Of a stretch of 48,023 bases of DNA, positions 45,866 to 48,023 are shown one piece after another (position 1 is the first letter of the stretch; each line of letters starts with the position of its first letter). The stretch is from Clostridia bacterium. GTDB taxonomy: Bacteria; Bacillota_A; Clostridia; Oscillospirales; Acutalibacteraceae. The translations under genes and the position numbers were made by a program. The notes below the pieces were generated by a model. That model did not search any database. It worked only from the letters and a program-made list of their open reading frames with translations, and was not told the DNA's origin. The DNA lies in the NCBI GenBank assembly GCA_017456015.1, contig JAFTLL010000008.1:1-48023 (forward strand), read 5' to 3'.

Positions 45866-45900
45866 GCTTTTTGCGCGCAAAGATTGAATCTATACTTTTG
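45847..45900 (+). repeat. Nested inverted repeats in the DUF6883-like operon leader
   Basis: CAAAAGTATA (45847-45856) is perfectly inverted at 45891-45900, and the pairing extends outward to AGCA/TGCT with one bulged base. Between them lies the 12-base palindrome TTTGCGCGCAAA (45870-45881). In RNA this would fold as a long stem with a palindromic loop ahead of the ribosome binding site. Confidence 0.7.
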
Positions 45901-45935
45901 TGCTAAAGAATGTTATAATACGAAAGGAGAAAAAA

Positions 45936-46493
45936 TTGGATTACTTATCAGAAATTATTAAAGCGGCAATTTGGGGAGAAAAACTACCCGAAGCACCCAA
46001 ATGGAATAAATGGTTGCATCGAAACTTAAGTGATAATCACTGTGAAGAATGTTTAATGCTTCACGAATGCTGGTTTGAACAGGAGAAAACGCCAAAATGG
46101 CCGCACCATCCATTTTGTCATTGTATTTTGGAAGGCATTCCATACAACGATGTACTAACCAAAAGTACATCCGACAGTGCTTACAGTAAATTTGATCCGT
46201 ACTTGTTCAATACCGAAGGAAAATATCCTCATAACAAAGAAAAGTTATTTAAAGAATGGGGATATACAGTTATAGATTCAAAGTGGTTGCAGAGTGAAAT
46301 TAATAAACAAGGGTTAGAAAAATATATTTCGGGCAATTATATGTTAGGTAAATTGAATAAAGACGGGCAACGAATTAGTATTCGAATTGAAATTCCAAGA
46401 AAAGATAAAGCGGAAAATGTATCTTTTATTACCGGATGGATGGTTTATCCAAATGGAAAAATACAATTAATAACACCATATGGAGGTAAATGA
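45936..46493 (+). CDS. MuF-like Cys/His motif plus DUF6883-like domain, putative toxin
   Basis: 185-residue protein that I interpret as a phage-derived toxin-like effector. Residues 36-63 hold a CEEC pair (C36, C39), C45 and then HHPFCHC (57-63), the CxxC...HPxCxC arrangement found at the end of phage MuF head proteins. Residues of about 84-185 resemble the DUF6883 domain: FDPYLFNTEGKYPHNKEKLF, then KLNKDGQRISIRIEI and the closing GWMVYPNGKIQLITPY. DUF6883 genes are, from memory, often next to DUF4926 genes in toxin/immunity-like pairs, as here. Start: TTG at 45936 with AAAGGAG 6 bases upstream, since no ATG fits. Domain calls are by eye, and no nuclease residues are proven. Confidence 0.55.
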   Translation: MDYLSEIIKAAIWGEKLPEAPKWNKWLHRNLSDNHCEECLMLHECWFEQEKTPKWPHHPFCHCILEGIPYNDVLTKSTSDSAYSKFDPYLFNTEGKYPHNKEKLFKEWGYTVIDSKWLQSEINKQGLEKYISGNYMLGKLNKDGQRISIRIEIPRKDKAENVSFITGWMVYPNGKIQLITPYGGK

Positions 46494-46494
46494 T

Positions 46495-46743
46495 ATGAAA
46501 GAAATGGATGCTGTGCGTATCACAGTAGAAAAAAACGAATACGCCAAAGATGGTGTTCACAAGGGTATGTACGGATGGATATGTTTGGAGCAAAGAGTTC
46601 AAAACTATTGGTTAGTTAATTTCCCTCAATGCGGTGAGAAAGACGATATTGCAACAATTTCGATACACGAAGATGATATGGAAGTTGTGCCAATAATGCA
46701 CGCTATTGTTAACGAACAAATAAAAGCGAAATTTGGTGATTAA
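46495..46743 (+). CDS. Small DUF4926-like protein, putative immunity/antitoxin, copy 1
   Basis: 82-residue acidic-rich protein beginning MKEMDAVRITVEKNEYAKDG. The pattern of a hydrophobic first strand, VHKGMYGW turn, a WLVNFPQ strand and a final acidic segment EDDMEVVP resembles the small SH3-like barrels of DUF4926. GGAGG at 46482-46486 is 8 bases before the ATG, and only one base separates it from the stop of the preceding gene, so translation is coupled. A protective role against the DUF6883-like product is inferred from position and family memory. It is clearly paralogous to the next gene. Confidence 0.6.
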   Translation: MKEMDAVRITVEKNEYAKDGVHKGMYGWICLEQRVQNYWLVNFPQCGEKDDIATISIHEDDMEVVPIMHAIVNEQIKAKFGD

Positions 46744-46793
46744 ACTACCACGCGTGTTTATTAAATCTAATGTTTTTTTGGAGAAGAATTAAA

Positions 46794-47045
46794 ATGAAAC
46801 AACTCGATTGTGTTGAAGTAATTGTTGAAAAAGAAAAATACGCAAAGCACGGTGTGCACAAAGGAATGCAAGGTGTCATATGGTTAGAAGAGCGCGTTGG
46901 CGATGAGTGGGATGTATATTTCCCACAATACGGTGATAATCCGGACATTGCCGAAATTTCAGTTAAAGAAGAAGATTTAATGTTATTGCCCAACGGCATG
47001 GATGCAAGAATTAACGAAAAAATCAAAGCAGAATTTGGGGATTAA
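46794..47045 (+). CDS. Small DUF4926-like protein, putative immunity/antitoxin, copy 2
   Basis: 83-residue paralogue of the preceding protein, identical at a little over half of positions. Shared blocks are VEK, YAK, GVHKGM, W-V-FPQ-G and a C-terminal INEKIKAEFGD. GGAGAAG precedes the ATG at 46794 by 7 bases; the open frame reaches upstream to 46770 without a better start. Duplicated small genes after one effector are common in immunity loci, where the copies answer different variants. Gap to copy 1 is 50 bases. Function inferred only. Confidence 0.6.
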   Translation: MKQLDCVEVIVEKEKYAKHGVHKGMQGVIWLEERVGDEWDVYFPQYGDNPDIAEISVKEEDLMLLPNGMDARINEKIKAEFGD

Positions 47046-47097
47046 CCAAAAATGTTTCTTTCTGCTCAAATACCAATTCTAAAAGGATAATTTTAAG

Positions 47098-47140
47098 GAG
47101 AACACTATAAATTTCAAAAAATTTATGGTGTTCTCTTGAC
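47098..47140 (+). terminator. Terminator of the DUF6883-like operon
   Basis: 17-bp stem with one G-T pair (GAGAACACTATAAATTT, 47098-47114, with 47119-47135) and a 4-base loop. The T-tract after it is poor (TTGACATTTT). It lies 53 bases after the last stop. Confidence 0.65.
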
Positions 47141-47197
47141 ATTTTCCCCATAAAAAATTTTGCATTAATTTTACAAAAATGGAAATAATATTAAGTT

Positions 47198-47234
47198 AGT
47201 CATCTTTTATCAAGTTAAGATGGCTGGCTTTTTT
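47198..47234 (+). terminator. Second terminator-like hairpin
   Basis: Stem AGTCATCTT (47198-47206) with AAGATGGCT (47217-47225; one T-G pair), a 10-base loop, and TTTTTT after GGC. It is the classic shape and lies directly before the hairpin array. Confidence 0.7.
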
Positions 47235-47251
47235 GCTATAATGATTGTAGT

Positions 47252-47422
47252 TTGTCGAAACGCTAAAAAGCGCTTCGACAAGCCACTTTTTAAGTGGCTT
47301 AAGCAAAATTAAATTTTAATATTTAATTTTGCACAACACTCATTGCAATGGAATAGGACAAATTTTTATTGAAAATTTGTCGCAAAATCAAAGATTTTGC
47401 GGCGAAACAATCTTGTTTCGCC
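47252..47422. repeat. Array of six consecutive hairpins
   Basis: Non-coding stretch in which nearly every base lies in a local inverted repeat. Stems: 47252-47281 (TTGTCGAA plus CGCT arms, AAAA loop), 47280-47300 (AAGCCACTT), 47303-47332 (GCAAAATTAAAT, 12 bp), 47357-47381 (GACAAATTTT), 47382-47400 (GCAAAATC) and 47401-47422 (GGCGAAACAA). The palindrome CATTGCAATG lies at 47341-47350. An outer TATAATG (47237-47243) finds its complement CATTATA near 47433-47439. I know no RNA family with this layout. It could be a structured RNA, a mobile repeat or a recombination hotspot. Confidence 0.75.
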
Positions 47423-47470
47423 TAACCTATACCATTATAATCGCATACATATTAATTTACAATAGTTGCG

Positions 47471-47499
47471 TTGACAAATATTAGGTTTTGAATTATAAT
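47471..47499 (+). promoter_or_regulatory. Sigma-A promoter of the HD-GYP gene
   Basis: Perfect TTGACA (47471-47476), 17 bases, TATAAT (47494-47499), about 50 bases before the GTG start. Confidence 0.88.
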
Positions 47500-47548
47500 G
47501 TTATGTTAGGGAAAATATAACTTTTTTAATTGCAAAGGAGTGGATTTT

Positions 47549-48023
47549 GTGCAACGTGAAAATAATATTTTGGTGCTTAACTCAAAAGATAACGTTAACA
47601 CCTTGGCACTTGTAAGTGTTAGTGAAAATTCCATTCCTGAAGAGTTAAATGGGGAGAGCGGTTTCCACATTTACCATGTGAGAATGCTAACCGAATTAAT
47701 CTTAACTCAGCTTTGTGAAACAGGTTGTTGTTCTCTTTCAAAAGAGCAAATAAATGCGATTTCTATTGCTTCTTCTTTGCATGATATAGGAAAGTCAAAA
47801 ATCCCGAAGAGCATACTTGATTTTCCAGGCAAACTTTCACCTTTAGAATACGATATAGTGAAAAAACATTCTCTTTTTGGTGAAGAGATTATAAAAAACA
47901 GTGATTTTAGTTCTGTAGGCTCTGAAATAAAACAATATGCCGCAGAAATTGCACGTTATCATCACGAAAGATATGATGGCACGGGTTACCCTGATGGACT
48001 TAAAGGTGATGAAATACCTTTGT
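47549..48023 (+). CDS. HD-GYP domain phosphodiesterase (3' truncated by window)
   Basis: Start of an HD-GYP protein, a family that degrades cyclic di-GMP or related dinucleotides. 158 residues are visible. The HD-GYP core shows the HVRMLTELI helix, the metal motif SLHDIGKSKIP near residue 78, KKHSLFGEEII near 107, and the diagnostic HHERYDGTGYPDGLKGDEIPL near 138-158, cut at the window end. The start is GTG at 47549, with AAAGGAG 8 bases upstream. No receiver domain precedes it, so the sensor part, if any, lies downstream or in a short N-terminus of about 35 residues. Confidence 0.9.
   Translation, partial: MQRENNILVLNSKDNVNTLALVSVSENSIPEELNGESGFHIYHVRMLTELILTQLCETGCCSLSKEQINAISIASSLHDIGKSKIPKSILDFPGKLSPLEYDIVKKHSLFGEEIIKNSDFSSVGSEIKQYAAEIARYHHERYDGTGYPDGLKGDEIPL

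Larger units (their letters stand above)
45776..45905. promoter_or_regulatory. Operator half-sites TAGCA/TGCTA
   Basis: Six copies of a 5-base half-site: TAGCA at 45776, 45824 and 45841 and TGCTA at 45784, 45793 and 45901. The first two form an inverted pair with a 3-base gap, in the XRE leader. The 45824 copy abuts the plus-strand -10 box and the 45841 copy overlaps the minus-strand -10 box. This is the layout expected of a cooperative repressor, but the binding protein is inferred. Confidence 0.6.
47046..47548. other. Gene-free AT-rich interval
   Basis: About 500 bases without a supported gene. It holds two terminator-like hairpins (47098-47140 and 47198-47234), the six-hairpin array (47252-47422), a short AT-rich spacer and the HD-GYP promoter. 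No conserved reading frame was found on either strand. Confidence 0.8.

Noticed and set aside
45911..45919. Extended -10 TGTTATAAT just before the DUF6883-like gene
   Set aside because: No -35 box is present, and a start from it would cut into the AAAGGAG site. The consensus promoter at 45806-45834 explains expression better.
47252..47422. CRISPR array
   Set aside because: The repeats are different hairpins, not identical direct repeats with unique spacers, and no cas genes are present.

Overview
The window comes from a spore-forming Clostridia-type Firmicute, most like the Oscillospiraceae/Ruminococcaceae of the gut. The evidence is a set of sporulation genes (a 26-residue SpoVM, a SipL-like DUF3794/LysM protein, SpoIIM and YunB), a PASTA-domain Ser/Thr kinase with its phosphatase, RemA, ECF transporter genes, frequent TTG and GTG starts, strong AGGAGG ribosome binding sites and classic TTGACA-N17-TATAAT promoters. 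No rRNA, CRISPR array or complete insertion sequence was seen.

Layout. 1-9.6 kb (+): a tightly packed run of glmM (5' end cut off), a COG1092 methyltransferase, ecfA1-ecfA2-ecfT, truA, a DUF5711 protein, CvpA and a ClpE-type ATPase, followed by tRNA-Gly(TCC). 9.8-16.1 kb (-): a PfkB kinase plus class II aldolase operon, a Ca2+-type P-ATPase, TspO and an SDR. 16.2-27.9 kb (+): the conserved Firmicutes block yicC/yloC-remA-gmk-rpoZ-priA-def-fmt-rsmB-rlmN-PP2C-PASTA kinase-rsgA. It is followed by a 48-residue membrane peptide gene, spoVM and a sipL-like gene, so two parts of the spore-coat basement layer lie side by side. 30-36.2 kb: an SDR (-), then proC, spoIIM, xerD, a Mn2+ (yybP-ykoY) riboswitch controlling an OadB-like membrane protein plus a 44-residue OadG-like peptide, and icd. 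36.2-41.4 kb (-): a DUF4380-like protein and a four-gene sugar operon (PIG-L deacetylase, DegT aminotransferase, Gfo/Idh oxidoreductase, xylose-isomerase-like TIM barrel). 41.6-44.7 kb: tRNA-Gly(CCC), tRNA-Leu(TAG), yunB-ligA and tRNA-Ala(CGC).

44.7-48.0 kb is an AT-rich accessory island. It holds the C-terminal remnant of a site-specific recombinase and an XRE repressor gene that diverges from a small operon. The operon encodes a protein with a phage MuF-like Cys/His site joined to a DUF6883-like domain, and two tandem paralogous small proteins of DUF4926-like appearance. The two promoters interlock on the same DNA among six TAGCA/TGCTA half-sites. This looks like a phage-derived toxin/immunity-type module. 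Downstream is a gene-free stretch with six consecutive near-perfect hairpins in about 170 bp, then a strong promoter and the start of an HD-GYP phosphodiesterase gene cut by the window end.

The most interesting points are the Mn2+ riboswitch in front of an orphan decarboxylase-type Na+ pump subunit, the XRE/MuF-DUF6883/DUF4926 module with interlocked promoters, the hairpin array, the amino-sugar-like operon, and the short genes rpoZ, spoVM, the 48-residue membrane peptide and the OadG-like peptide, which size cut-offs easily miss.
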